64,000 nt of DNA from an uncultured Eubacteriales bacterium. Lineage in GTDB: Bacteria > Bacillota > Clostridia > Oscillospirales > Oscillospiraceae. This document shows, one piece after another, positions 25,251 through 32,497 of this stretch. Made by a program: the position numbers and the translations under genes. The DNA lies in NCBI GenBank assembly GCA_900317905.1, contig ONIN01000006.1, positions 21,575-85,574 of the forward strand. Direction: 5' to 3'. How positions within the stretch are numbered: the stretch's first letter is position 1; each line of letters begins with the position of its first letter. Below the pieces are notes generated by a model. That model saw only the letters and a list, made by a program, of their open reading frames with translations, ran no database searches and was not told the origin of the DNA.

Positions 25251-26217
25251 AACTTTGATCCAGGTCAAAGATCTGAAGCAGTATTTCCCCATCAGCACGG
25301 GCCTGTTCCGTACCAAGCCGCTGAAGGCTGTGGACGGCGTCAGCTTCTCCATCAACAAGGGCGAGACCCTGGGTCTCGTGGGTGAGAGCGGCTGCGGCAA
25401 GACCACCGTGGGCCGCACGATCCTGCATCTGTATAAGCCCACCGGCGGCGAAGTCATCTACGACGGCAAGCCCATCAAGACCAAGGAGGACATCCGGAAT
25501 TTCCGCAAAAAGGCCACCATGGTCTTCCAGGATCCCTATTCCTCTCTGAATCCCCGTATGACCGTCTCCGACATCATCGGCGAGCCGCTGGATGTGCACA
25601 AGCTTTGTTCCAATAAAAAGGAGCGCGAGGAGCGCATCCTCCAGCTGATGGATTACGTGGGTCTGAACAGCGAGCACGCCGCCCGCTACGCCCATGAGTT
25701 CTCCGGCGGCCAGCGGCAGCGCATCGGCATCGCGAGAGCTCTGGCGGTGGATCCGGACTTCATCGTCTGCGACGAGCCGGTTTCCGCTCTGGACGTGTCC
25801 ATCCAGGCGCAGGTCATCAACATGTTCGACGAGCTGCAGGAAAAGCTGGGCCTGACCTATCTGTTCATCGCCCACGACCTCCTGGTAGTGCGCCACATCT
25901 CCGACCGGATCGCGGTCATGTATCTGGGCCACATGGTGGAGATGGCGGACGCGGGGGAGATCTACAGCCACCCGCTGCACCCCTACTCCCAGTCGTTGCT
26001 GTCTGCGGTTCCGGTGCCGGATCCCAAGGTGGCCAGAGCCAACAAGCGCATCGTGCTCACCGGCGACATCCCCAGCCCCCTGAACGCCCCCAGCGGCTGC
26101 CCCTTCCGCACCCGCTGCCGCTACGCCACCGAGGCCTGCGCCGAGAAGATGCCCGATTTCAAAGAAGTGGAAAAGGGCCACTTCGTCGCGTGTCATCGCG
26201 TGAAGGAAATCAACTGA
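25243..26217 (+). CDS. oppF: Oligopeptide ABC transporter ATPase OppF
   Basis: A 324-residue ATPase partner of OppD. It has Walker A GESGCGKT, Q-loop FQDPYSSLNPRM, signature FSGGQRQRIGIARALA and Walker B FIVCDEPVSALD. The C-terminal extension has the Cys-rich GCPFRTRCRYATEAC block. The ATG at 25243 is preceded by GGTGAGGAAA and overlaps the oppD end. Both ATPases keep all catalytic motifs, so both sites should hydrolyse ATP. Confidence 0.94.
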   Translation: MAETLIQVKDLKQYFPISTGLFRTKPLKAVDGVSFSINKGETLGLVGESGCGKTTVGRTILHLYKPTGGEVIYDGKPIKTKEDIRNFRKKATMVFQDPYSSLNPRMTVSDIIGEPLDVHKLCSNKKEREERILQLMDYVGLNSEHAARYAHEFSGGQRQRIGIARALAVDPDFIVCDEPVSALDVSIQAQVINMFDELQEKLGLTYLFIAHDLLVVRHISDRIAVMYLGHMVEMADAGEIYSHPLHPYSQSLLSAVPVPDPKVARANKRIVLTGDIPSPLNAPSGCPFRTRCRYATEACAEKMPDFKEVEKGHFVACHRVKEIN

Positions 26218-26276
26218 CGTAATTACCTGTTCGAAAGAGCAGTTAATTAAAAATTTCAGAAAGGACGAAACTCAAA
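26218..26276 (+). promoter_or_regulatory. Short intercistronic region with an imperfect inverted repeat
   Basis: Between oppF and oppA, ATTACCTGTTCG and AGAGCAGTTAAT form an imperfect inverted repeat followed by A/T-rich sequence and the oppA ribosome binding site GAAAGGAC. It may be an mRNA-processing or stabilising structure that raises binding-protein levels, or a secondary promoter region. Confidence 0.35.
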
Positions 26277-28115
26277 ATGAAGAAGAGAATCGCCGCAATG
26301 ATCCTGGTTCTGGCCATGGTCTTTGCACTGGTTGCCTGCGGAAGCAAGGAAGCCAGTACCCCCGCCGGTTCCGCTGACGAGGCCGCTGCGCCCGCCGGTG
26401 GCTCCAGCATCGCCGTGTGCCTGGCTTCCGAGCCCGACACCATCGACCCCGCGCTGAACTCCGCCGTGGATGGCGCCACCATGCTGGCCCACCTGTTCTC
26501 CGGCCTGGCCAAGTGGGCTCAGGACGCTGACGGCAACCTCACCATCGTCCCCGATGCTGCTGAAGAGCTGACCGAGGGCGTTGTGAACGACGACGGCACT
26601 GTCACCTACACCTACACTCTGCGCGACGGCCTGGTCTGGTCTGACGGTCAGCCTGTCACCGCCAACGACTTTGTGTTCGCATGGCAGCGTGCCGCTTCCA
26701 CCGATCTGGCTGCTGACTACGGCTACATGTTCGAGGTCGTTGACGGCTACGCCGACATCTGGGAGACCGATGATGACGGCAACTTCGTCAACCCCGACGC
26801 GAAGCTGAATGTCGAGGCTCCCGACGACAAGACCATCGTGGTCACCCTCGCCAACGCGATCTCCTACTGGAACGAGCTGCTGGCCTTCCCGACCTACTTC
26901 CCCGTCCGTGAGGACGTCGTCGCTGACGAAGCCTGGGCAACCGATCCCAGCACCTATGTCTGCAACGGCATGTACACCATGACCGGCTGGGACCACAACA
27001 GCCTGATCACCCTGACCAAGAACCCCAACCACCCCGACGCCGATGAGGTCACCATGGACACCATCGAGTTCTACCTCTCCGACGACGCCAACAACCAGCT
27101 GTCCAACTTCAAGAACGGCACCTGGCAGCTGATCGACGACGTGCCCACCAACGAGATCGCCAACCTGAAGGCTGAGTATCCCGACGAGTTCGTCGTTGCT
27201 GGCCAGATTGGCACCTACTATGTCTGCTGGAACGTCAATGAGAACATCCTGCCCGCTTCCTCCACCCTGACCGGTGTTGAGGCTGAGGCTGCCAAGGCTG
27301 AGATCCGCAACGCCATCAGCCTGCTGTTCGACCGTGAGTACATCGTTGACGAGATCGCTCAGGGCGGCCAGGTCCCCGCTGCCTCCTTCGTGGCCATGGG
27401 CATGACCGACGCTGACGGCTCCGAGTTCTACAAGAACGCCAACGGCACCGGCGGCTACTACGACGCCTCCGCCGACGCCGTGCAGGACAACTTCGACAAG
27501 GCTGTCGAGGTCCTGAAGAAGTACTACACCTTCGACGAGTCCACCGGCAAGTTCACCGACTTCCCGAGCCTGACCTACCTCTACAACACCTCTGAGGGCC
27601 ACAAGGCCATCGGCGAGTATCTGCAGAGCGCTCTGGACGCTGTGGGCATCACCATGAACCTGGAGAACCAGGAGTGGAACACCTTCCTGAACACCCGTAA
27701 GCAGGGCGATTACTCCATCGCTCGCAACGGCTGGCTGGCCGACTACAACGATCCCATCTGCTTCCTGGATATGTGGACCACCGCCTCCGGCAACAACGAC
27801 GTCCAGTTCGGCAAGGGCGACCACGCTGATGTCGCTTGCTACAACCTGGATCTGACCGAGTACGGCTATGACGTCAAGGTCGAGAACGGCACCTGGGCTG
27901 AGACCTACGACGTGCTGATCTCCACCATCAAGAGCTGCACCGACAACGAGGCCCGCTACGCTATGATGCACATCGCTGAGGATATGCTCATGGCCACCGG
28001 CTGCATCTGCCCGCTGTACTTCTACACCGATCTGTACATGATCGACGACAGCGTTCAGGGCTTCTTCTCCAACCCCCTCGGCTACAAGTACTTCATGTAC
28101 TGCACCGTGGGCTAA
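26277..28115 (+). CDS. oppA: Oligopeptide-binding lipoprotein OppA
   Basis: A 612-residue family 5 solute-binding lipoprotein. Residues 1-21 are a lipoprotein signal with lipobox LVAC (Cys21). The mature domain shows the family signature near residue 105 (LRDGLVWSDGQPVTANDFVF) and DPICFLDMWTT late in the chain. Unusually for the family it is the last gene of the operon, after both ATPases. Ribosome binding site AGAAAGGAC precedes the ATG. The downstream hairpin at 28157 ends the transcript. Peptides are the probable ligand. Confidence 0.92.
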   Translation: MKKRIAAMILVLAMVFALVACGSKEASTPAGSADEAAAPAGGSSIAVCLASEPDTIDPALNSAVDGATMLAHLFSGLAKWAQDADGNLTIVPDAAEELTEGVVNDDGTVTYTYTLRDGLVWSDGQPVTANDFVFAWQRAASTDLAADYGYMFEVVDGYADIWETDDDGNFVNPDAKLNVEAPDDKTIVVTLANAISYWNELLAFPTYFPVREDVVADEAWATDPSTYVCNGMYTMTGWDHNSLITLTKNPNHPDADEVTMDTIEFYLSDDANNQLSNFKNGTWQLIDDVPTNEIANLKAEYPDEFVVAGQIGTYYVCWNVNENILPASSTLTGVEAEAAKAEIRNAISLLFDREYIVDEIAQGGQVPAASFVAMGMTDADGSEFYKNANGTGGYYDASADAVQDNFDKAVEVLKKYYTFDESTGKFTDFPSLTYLYNTSEGHKAIGEYLQSALDAVGITMNLENQEWNTFLNTRKQGDYSIARNGWLADYNDPICFLDMWTTASGNNDVQFGKGDHADVACYNLDLTEYGYDVKVENGTWAETYDVLISTIKSCTDNEARYAMMHIAEDMLMATGCICPLYFYTDLYMIDDSVQGFFSNPLGYKYFMYCTVG

Positions 28116-28156
28116 AATCCGCTTTAGAATCAACGGTTTTTAGGTAATCTACGAGG

Positions 28157-28200
28157 CGCTGCCTCCACCGGTTTTCCGCCGGTTGGAGGCAGCGTTTTTT
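28157..28200 (+). terminator. Intrinsic terminator of the opp operon
   Basis: Arms CGCTGCCTCCACCGG and CCGGTTGGAGGCAGCG around a short loop, then six or more T residues; 41 nt after the oppA stop. Confidence 0.9.
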
Positions 28201-28297
28201 CATTTTTATCGCAGTCGGAATCCAAAAAAAACAGCGCCTTGTTTTGGCTGTTATTAACAAAATTAATTCTTAATATCTTAATATGTGGACATGGAAA

Positions 28298-28335
28298 TTG
28301 ACAGTGATTTCTTTCTATGGTAACATTTTGTTACC
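28298..28335 (+). promoter_or_regulatory. Promoter with overlapping palindrome GGTAAC-N5-GTTACC
   Basis: TTGACA (28298-28303), a 17-nt spacer and TAACAT (28321-28326, preceded by TGG) form the promoter. A perfect 6-bp inverted repeat spaced by 5 nt (28319-28335) overlaps the -10 element, placed like an operator for an unknown regulator. Confidence 0.6.
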
Positions 28336-28376
28336 GTATATTGTGTAAGTGTTAACAATAAGAAAGGAGTCTTCCA

Positions 28377-30806
28377 ATGCGCAAAAGATTACTGAGCGTT
28401 CTGCTGGTTATTGCCATGGTTCTCACGCTGATGCCCATGGCTGTTTTCGCGGCAGACAATGACGGCGCACCCGCCGGCAGTGCGACCGTCGCAGTCCCGG
28501 TCTACGGAAAGTTTATTGCCGACATCATCAACGATCCCACTTTGGATCTTCAGAAGCTGTCTCAGAAGCTGAAGACCGCCGCCCAGGATGTCATTGCCGG
28601 CGCCAAGATCCCGGATGTGGACATGGTGCTCGTCAGTGACGACGGCTATGAGTATCCGCTGGTCAACAACGGTGCTTCCGACGCCAACTTCCTGACATCC
28701 GTCTGCCTGGAGGCCGACGGCATGATGAGCATGGGAGCCGACGCGGTCAAGACGATCCAGGACTTCATCGGCAAGATGATTTCTGCCATGCCCGGCATGG
28801 ACACCCTGGACAGCCTGAACCAGTTCTACAAGCTCTACGGCGCTGAGAACGTGCCCGCTGGTGAGTACACCCTCAAGGTAAAGGCCATCCGCACCGACGG
28901 CTATGTCCTCATCCAGCCCGAGAGCGGCAGCGTCCGCGTCAATGTGGTGGACGGCCGCGTGAATTACGTCGGCTATAAGAAGGTTCTGGCTGAGTTCGAC
29001 ACTGCCGCCAAGCTGAAGGAAAGCCTCTATGCTGTGGCGGACAAGCTGGGAGTTTTAGCCGATGGCGCCAAGGCCGTCGTAGACAAGATGATGGCCGCTC
29101 CCGACAAGGCGGTCGAGCTTGTCAACAGCGTACCCGGATTCGGGGACCTGCTGAATAGAATGATGCCCGGCTGGTCGGATCTGCTGAAGCTCCCGGTCGT
29201 CACCGTGAGCCTGCCCGGCGTGTTCCTCACCACCAGGGATCCCGGCTTCAGCTTCACCTCTGCTGACTTCGGCGGCAACCCGCTGCCCGGCTGCGAGTTC
29301 CTGATGGTCAACCGCGAGGAGACCGAGAAGATCGTCAAGGCCGCGGTCGCTATGGGTCAGGAGACCTTCCAGAACGCCATGTCTCTGGTGGGCTCCGAAG
29401 GCTTCACCTGGGACGAGCTGAACTTCCTCAAGGCGGACATCGTCGCCATGGACGAGGAGACCCAGCAGCTGTCCTTCAACCCCGATCAGATCATCAAGCT
29501 CCTCGGCACCTACTGGGCTCTGTTTGAGGCCTCTGCCAACGAGCCCTTCAACAAGTTCATGAGCGCGGAGACCGACCTCCGCCTGCCCGCCATCCTCAAG
29601 GCTGTTGCGGACGAGAACGGCCTCGTCACCTTCAATGAGGACAGCAACATCACCCTCACCTGGTCTGTCCAGATCCTCATCAAGATGGGCCACCTCACCG
29701 CCCAGATGATCGAGGACGCCGAGATCCCCGAGAACGCGTTTGAAAACGAGAGTCTCCAGTCTGTGGTGGAGCTGATCCTCAAGGTCTCCAAGGTCGCCGC
29801 CAAGTACGGTGAGAAGTTCATTGACGAGTCCGGCGAAGTGGTCACCAACCTGCTCAACGACTGGGTCTATTACCTGCTGATGAACGACGATCTGGCTTCC
29901 GCCGGTCGTGACATTCTGGAGCGCTTCGGCATGATGGACGAGGATACCCTGTCTCTGCTGGATCTGCTGCCCACCCACGCGCTGCTGACTGCCAAGATGC
30001 CCACCGGTCATTACATCCTCTTCGAGACCAAGACCCCCGAGGGCTTCACCCGCAGCCCGCTGTTCTACACCGTCGTGGTCACCTGGAACACCGAGTCTGA
30101 GGACGTCCGTGACTGGTGCTATGTGAACGTTGCCAACCTGGGTGTCATCGGCCCCTACATTGCCGAGGATCTCTACACCACCGTCCGCAACACCAGTTAC
30201 GTTGCCAAGGCGGATGAGCTGCTCAACCAGTTCACCGGCGGCAAGAGCGGTACCCTGCTGCAGAACATCTTCACCGGCAAGGTCGCAGGCACCGGCGAAA
30301 CCTTCGACATGAGCGCTCTGGCCATCGCCTATCAGGCGAACCTGATCTACAACAGCCTGGGCGGCAAGAACATCTACGAGTCCGAGCAGGCCTGCGCCGA
30401 TGCTCTGGCCAAGTACCTCTATGCCCACGGCCGTACCTACCAGAATATGCTGATGTTCAGCTATGAGGTCGCTGTAAAGTCCAAGGCGGTCATCACCAGC
30501 GAGATTACCCCCGACTGGATGTTCTACACCCCCTCCACCAGCATCCGCACCAACATCGCGCTGAAGGCCAAGGCCATCGGCCAGAAGATCGCTGACGGCA
30601 TCTACGCCGGCGACAGCAAGCTGCTGAGCGGCACCAAGGATGCCCTGAACAGCATCGTGGACAAGATCGACACCAGCAACCATGTCCAGCCGATCCTGAA
30701 TAAGATCCAGGCCAAGATTCAGGAGACCACCACCAGCATGGTGACCAAGGCGATCGAGAATACTACTTCTGCCGTGAAGGGACTTCTGTCCAGACTCTTC
30801 AAATAA
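28377..30806 (+). CDS. Large secreted protein with SpaA/prealbumin-like repeats
   Basis: An 809-residue exported protein with a signal peptide ending at VFA-AD (about residue 25). Two stretches look like SpaA-type prealbumin folds: VPAGEYTLKVKAIRTDGYVL (about 160) and MPTGHYILFETKTPEGFTR (about 541). The latter has the E/TPEGF ending typical of collagen-binding B-type or pilin domains. The rest is alpha-rich and unassigned. There is no LPxTG sorting motif or C-terminal membrane anchor, so it may be released or held non-covalently. It is monocistronic, with a strong promoter and terminator. Adhesin-like function is inference. Confidence 0.62.
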   Translation: MRKRLLSVLLVIAMVLTLMPMAVFAADNDGAPAGSATVAVPVYGKFIADIINDPTLDLQKLSQKLKTAAQDVIAGAKIPDVDMVLVSDDGYEYPLVNNGASDANFLTSVCLEADGMMSMGADAVKTIQDFIGKMISAMPGMDTLDSLNQFYKLYGAENVPAGEYTLKVKAIRTDGYVLIQPESGSVRVNVVDGRVNYVGYKKVLAEFDTAAKLKESLYAVADKLGVLADGAKAVVDKMMAAPDKAVELVNSVPGFGDLLNRMMPGWSDLLKLPVVTVSLPGVFLTTRDPGFSFTSADFGGNPLPGCEFLMVNREETEKIVKAAVAMGQETFQNAMSLVGSEGFTWDELNFLKADIVAMDEETQQLSFNPDQIIKLLGTYWALFEASANEPFNKFMSAETDLRLPAILKAVADENGLVTFNEDSNITLTWSVQILIKMGHLTAQMIEDAEIPENAFENESLQSVVELILKVSKVAAKYGEKFIDESGEVVTNLLNDWVYYLLMNDDLASAGRDILERFGMMDEDTLSLLDLLPTHALLTAKMPTGHYILFETKTPEGFTRSPLFYTVVVTWNTESEDVRDWCYVNVANLGVIGPYIAEDLYTTVRNTSYVAKADELLNQFTGGKSGTLLQNIFTGKVAGTGETFDMSALAIAYQANLIYNSLGGKNIYESEQACADALAKYLYAHGRTYQNMLMFSYEVAVKSKAVITSEITPDWMFYTPSTSIRTNIALKAKAIGQKIADGIYAGDSKLLSGTKDALNSIVDKIDTSNHVQPILNKIQAKIQETTTSMVTKAIENTTSAVKGLLSRLFK

Positions 30807-30849
30807 GTCCCCAAACAACGGTCTGAAAACCGATTGAATCCAAGCAAGA

Positions 30850-30886
30850 ACAACCCCCGTACCGTGGTACGGGGGTTGTTCTTTTT
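30850..30886. terminator. Bidirectional terminator
   Basis: A near-perfect stem, ACAACCCCCGTACC with GGTACGGGGGTTGT, then TTCTTTTT, between the convergent secreted-protein and phosphatase genes. Confidence 0.88.
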
Positions 30887-30889
30887 GTA

Positions 30890-31669
30890 TTACAGCTTCA
30901 GATAGTCCTGAATGGCTTTTGGCGCTCCGGCGAGGATGCCGGGCTTGCTGCCGTCTCTGGGGAGCGGCGTGCCGTCGGGCTTCAAGCACTGCCCACCGGC
31001 TTCCTCTACGATCAGCGCGCCGGCGGCGTAGTCCCAGAGACTCACCTGCAGCTCGAAGTACAGCCCGGCGCGTCCGGCCGCCACGGTGCAGAGATCCAGG
31101 GCGGCGGAGCCCTCTCTGCGCAGATCGAGACTGGCGGCAAAGACCTTCTTGGCGATATCGAAGGTCTGTTCGGCAAGGGCGGCGTCGTAAGGGGCCGTGC
31201 CGAAGACTGCGACGTTTTCCTTCAGATCGCCGTCGGCAACGTGGATCGGGCTGCCATTGAGGAAGGCGCCCCGCCCTTTGATGGCAGTGAACATTTCATC
31301 TACATAGGGATTGTACACCGCGCCCGCCGCCACCGTGCCCTTCTCGGCATAGGCCACGGAAATGCAGCTGTGGTGGAACCCGTGGACGAAGTTCATGGTG
31401 CCGTCGATGGGGTCGATGATGAACAGCTGCTCCGAGTCCAGCCGATCCCGATCCTGCATCTCCTCGCAGAAGAAGTGGGCATCCGGAAACGCCGTGCGCA
31501 GTCGCTCCATCAGCAGTTCCTGCACCCGGCGGTCATATTCGGTGACCACGTCCCGGCGTCCGGTTTTGGTCTCCGCCAGAATGCCCCGGGCCTGGAGCAT
31601 CAGCTCTGCCGCCTCCCGCTGGGCAGCTTCGATGTGTTTGAGAATGGTTTCGTAACGATTGGCTTCCAT
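30890..31669 (-). CDS. Inositol monophosphatase family protein
   Basis: A 259-residue Mg-dependent phosphatase of the IMPase/SuhB fold. Metal-binding motifs are intact: EE in FFCEEM, DPIDGTMNFVHG and the late WDYAAGALIVEEAGG. Length is normal. The start at 31669 follows AAAAGGAG. It lies 19 nt after the SGNH hydrolase gene on the same strand, so the two are probably co-transcribed. Inositol phosphate, 3'-phosphoadenosine phosphate or fructose-1,6-bisphosphate are all possible substrates. Confidence 0.9.
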   Translation of the reverse strand: MEANRYETILKHIEAAQREAAELMLQARGILAETKTGRRDVVTEYDRRVQELLMERLRTAFPDAHFFCEEMQDRDRLDSEQLFIIDPIDGTMNFVHGFHHSCISVAYAEKGTVAAGAVYNPYVDEMFTAIKGRGAFLNGSPIHVADGDLKENVAVFGTAPYDAALAEQTFDIAKKVFAASLDLRREGSAALDLCTVAAGRAGLYFELQVSLWDYAAGALIVEEAGGQCLKPDGTPLPRDGSKPGILAGAPKAIQDYLKL

Positions 31670-31688
31670 CTTTTTCTCCTTTTCGGAA

Positions 31689-32375
31689 TCAGACCGCGTA
31701 ATCGCGGAGAATTGCGGTTTTGTCCGGATCCAGCCGGATGCGGGCGGCCTCCGCCGACTCAATGGCCAGGGGAAGACCGTTTTCCCCTTCGAAATCTGCC
31801 CTGAAATCCACACCATCATCGGGGAGGGCGGAGAGATCCTGCTCTCCGGTCAGCAGCGCGGCGAATATGGCGGCGATCAGATAATCCCCGTAGGCGGAGG
31901 CGTGGGCACCGTCCGTCCAGAAGAGGTCGATCTCCGGGTGCGCCTGCTGCACCTGCTCGAACCGCTCGCCCACCGGGGCCAGCAGTGCGCCGCACTCCGC
32001 CGCCAGACGGCGATAGCAGTCCGACATCTGCTTCGTGACCTCGGACTCGCCCCGCATGGCCCAGGTCATGTAGACCACCGGCCTCGTTCCCGCGGCTTCG
32101 CAGAGCCGGAAGATCCGCTTCGCGTTTTCGAAGGTTGTCTGCTCGTCGGGGAAGGGGTGTGCCTGCTGCTGCAGGACGCAGAAATCGTAGTTGCCGTAGA
32201 GGATCGCGAACCGCACCGCGAAGTATTCCTCCCGGTGCCAGGCCAGATCCTTGTTGGAATAGGCCAGCATGGTGACCTCCGGCTTTTCACCGGTGAGACT
32301 TTGCACCATGTTTGCAAAGGTGTGGGGCATATCGTTGAAATAGGTGTGGCTGTTGCCGACGAACAGGACGCGCAT
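31689..32375 (-). CDS. SGNH/GDSL-type hydrolase
   Basis: A 228-residue cytosolic SGNH-fold protein. Block I is VLFVGNSHTYFNDMP with the nucleophile Ser in GNSHT. The C-terminal catalytic dyad block is TDGAHASAYGDYL (Asp-x-x-His). The middle contains the QQQAH region in place of a canonical block III. The ribosome binding site is GGAGG, nine bases upstream. It is co-oriented with and 19 nt from the inositol monophosphatase gene. The ester substrate is unknown. Confidence 0.82.
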   Translation of the reverse strand: MRVLFVGNSHTYFNDMPHTFANMVQSLTGEKPEVTMLAYSNKDLAWHREEYFAVRFAILYGNYDFCVLQQQAHPFPDEQTTFENAKRIFRLCEAAGTRPVVYMTWAMRGESEVTKQMSDCYRRLAAECGALLAPVGERFEQVQQAHPEIDLFWTDGAHASAYGDYLIAAIFAALLTGEQDLSALPDDGVDFRADFEGENGLPLAIESAEAARIRLDPDKTAILRDYAV

Positions 32376-32450
32376 GGCGAAACCTCCATTATGAACGGTT
32401 TTTCTCTGTAAATTTTATCCGATTCCAATCAGAATTGCAATCCCATCCAA

Positions 32451-32482
32451 CAAAAAATGCCCACCCGGTTTTCCGGGTGGGC
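32451..32482 (-). terminator. Terminator of the BspA/SLH surface protein gene
   Basis: GCCCACCCGG and CCGGGTGGGC form the stem; the A-run on the left side gives a U-tail for minus-strand transcripts. It lies 16 nt beyond the stop codon. Confidence 0.85.
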
Positions 32483-32497
32483 AAAAGGGATCGCTGC

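Noticed and set aside
26256-28133. A minus-strand 625-codon frame opposite oppA
   Set aside because: OppA on the plus strand has lipobox, family signature, ribosome binding site and terminator; the antisense frame has none.
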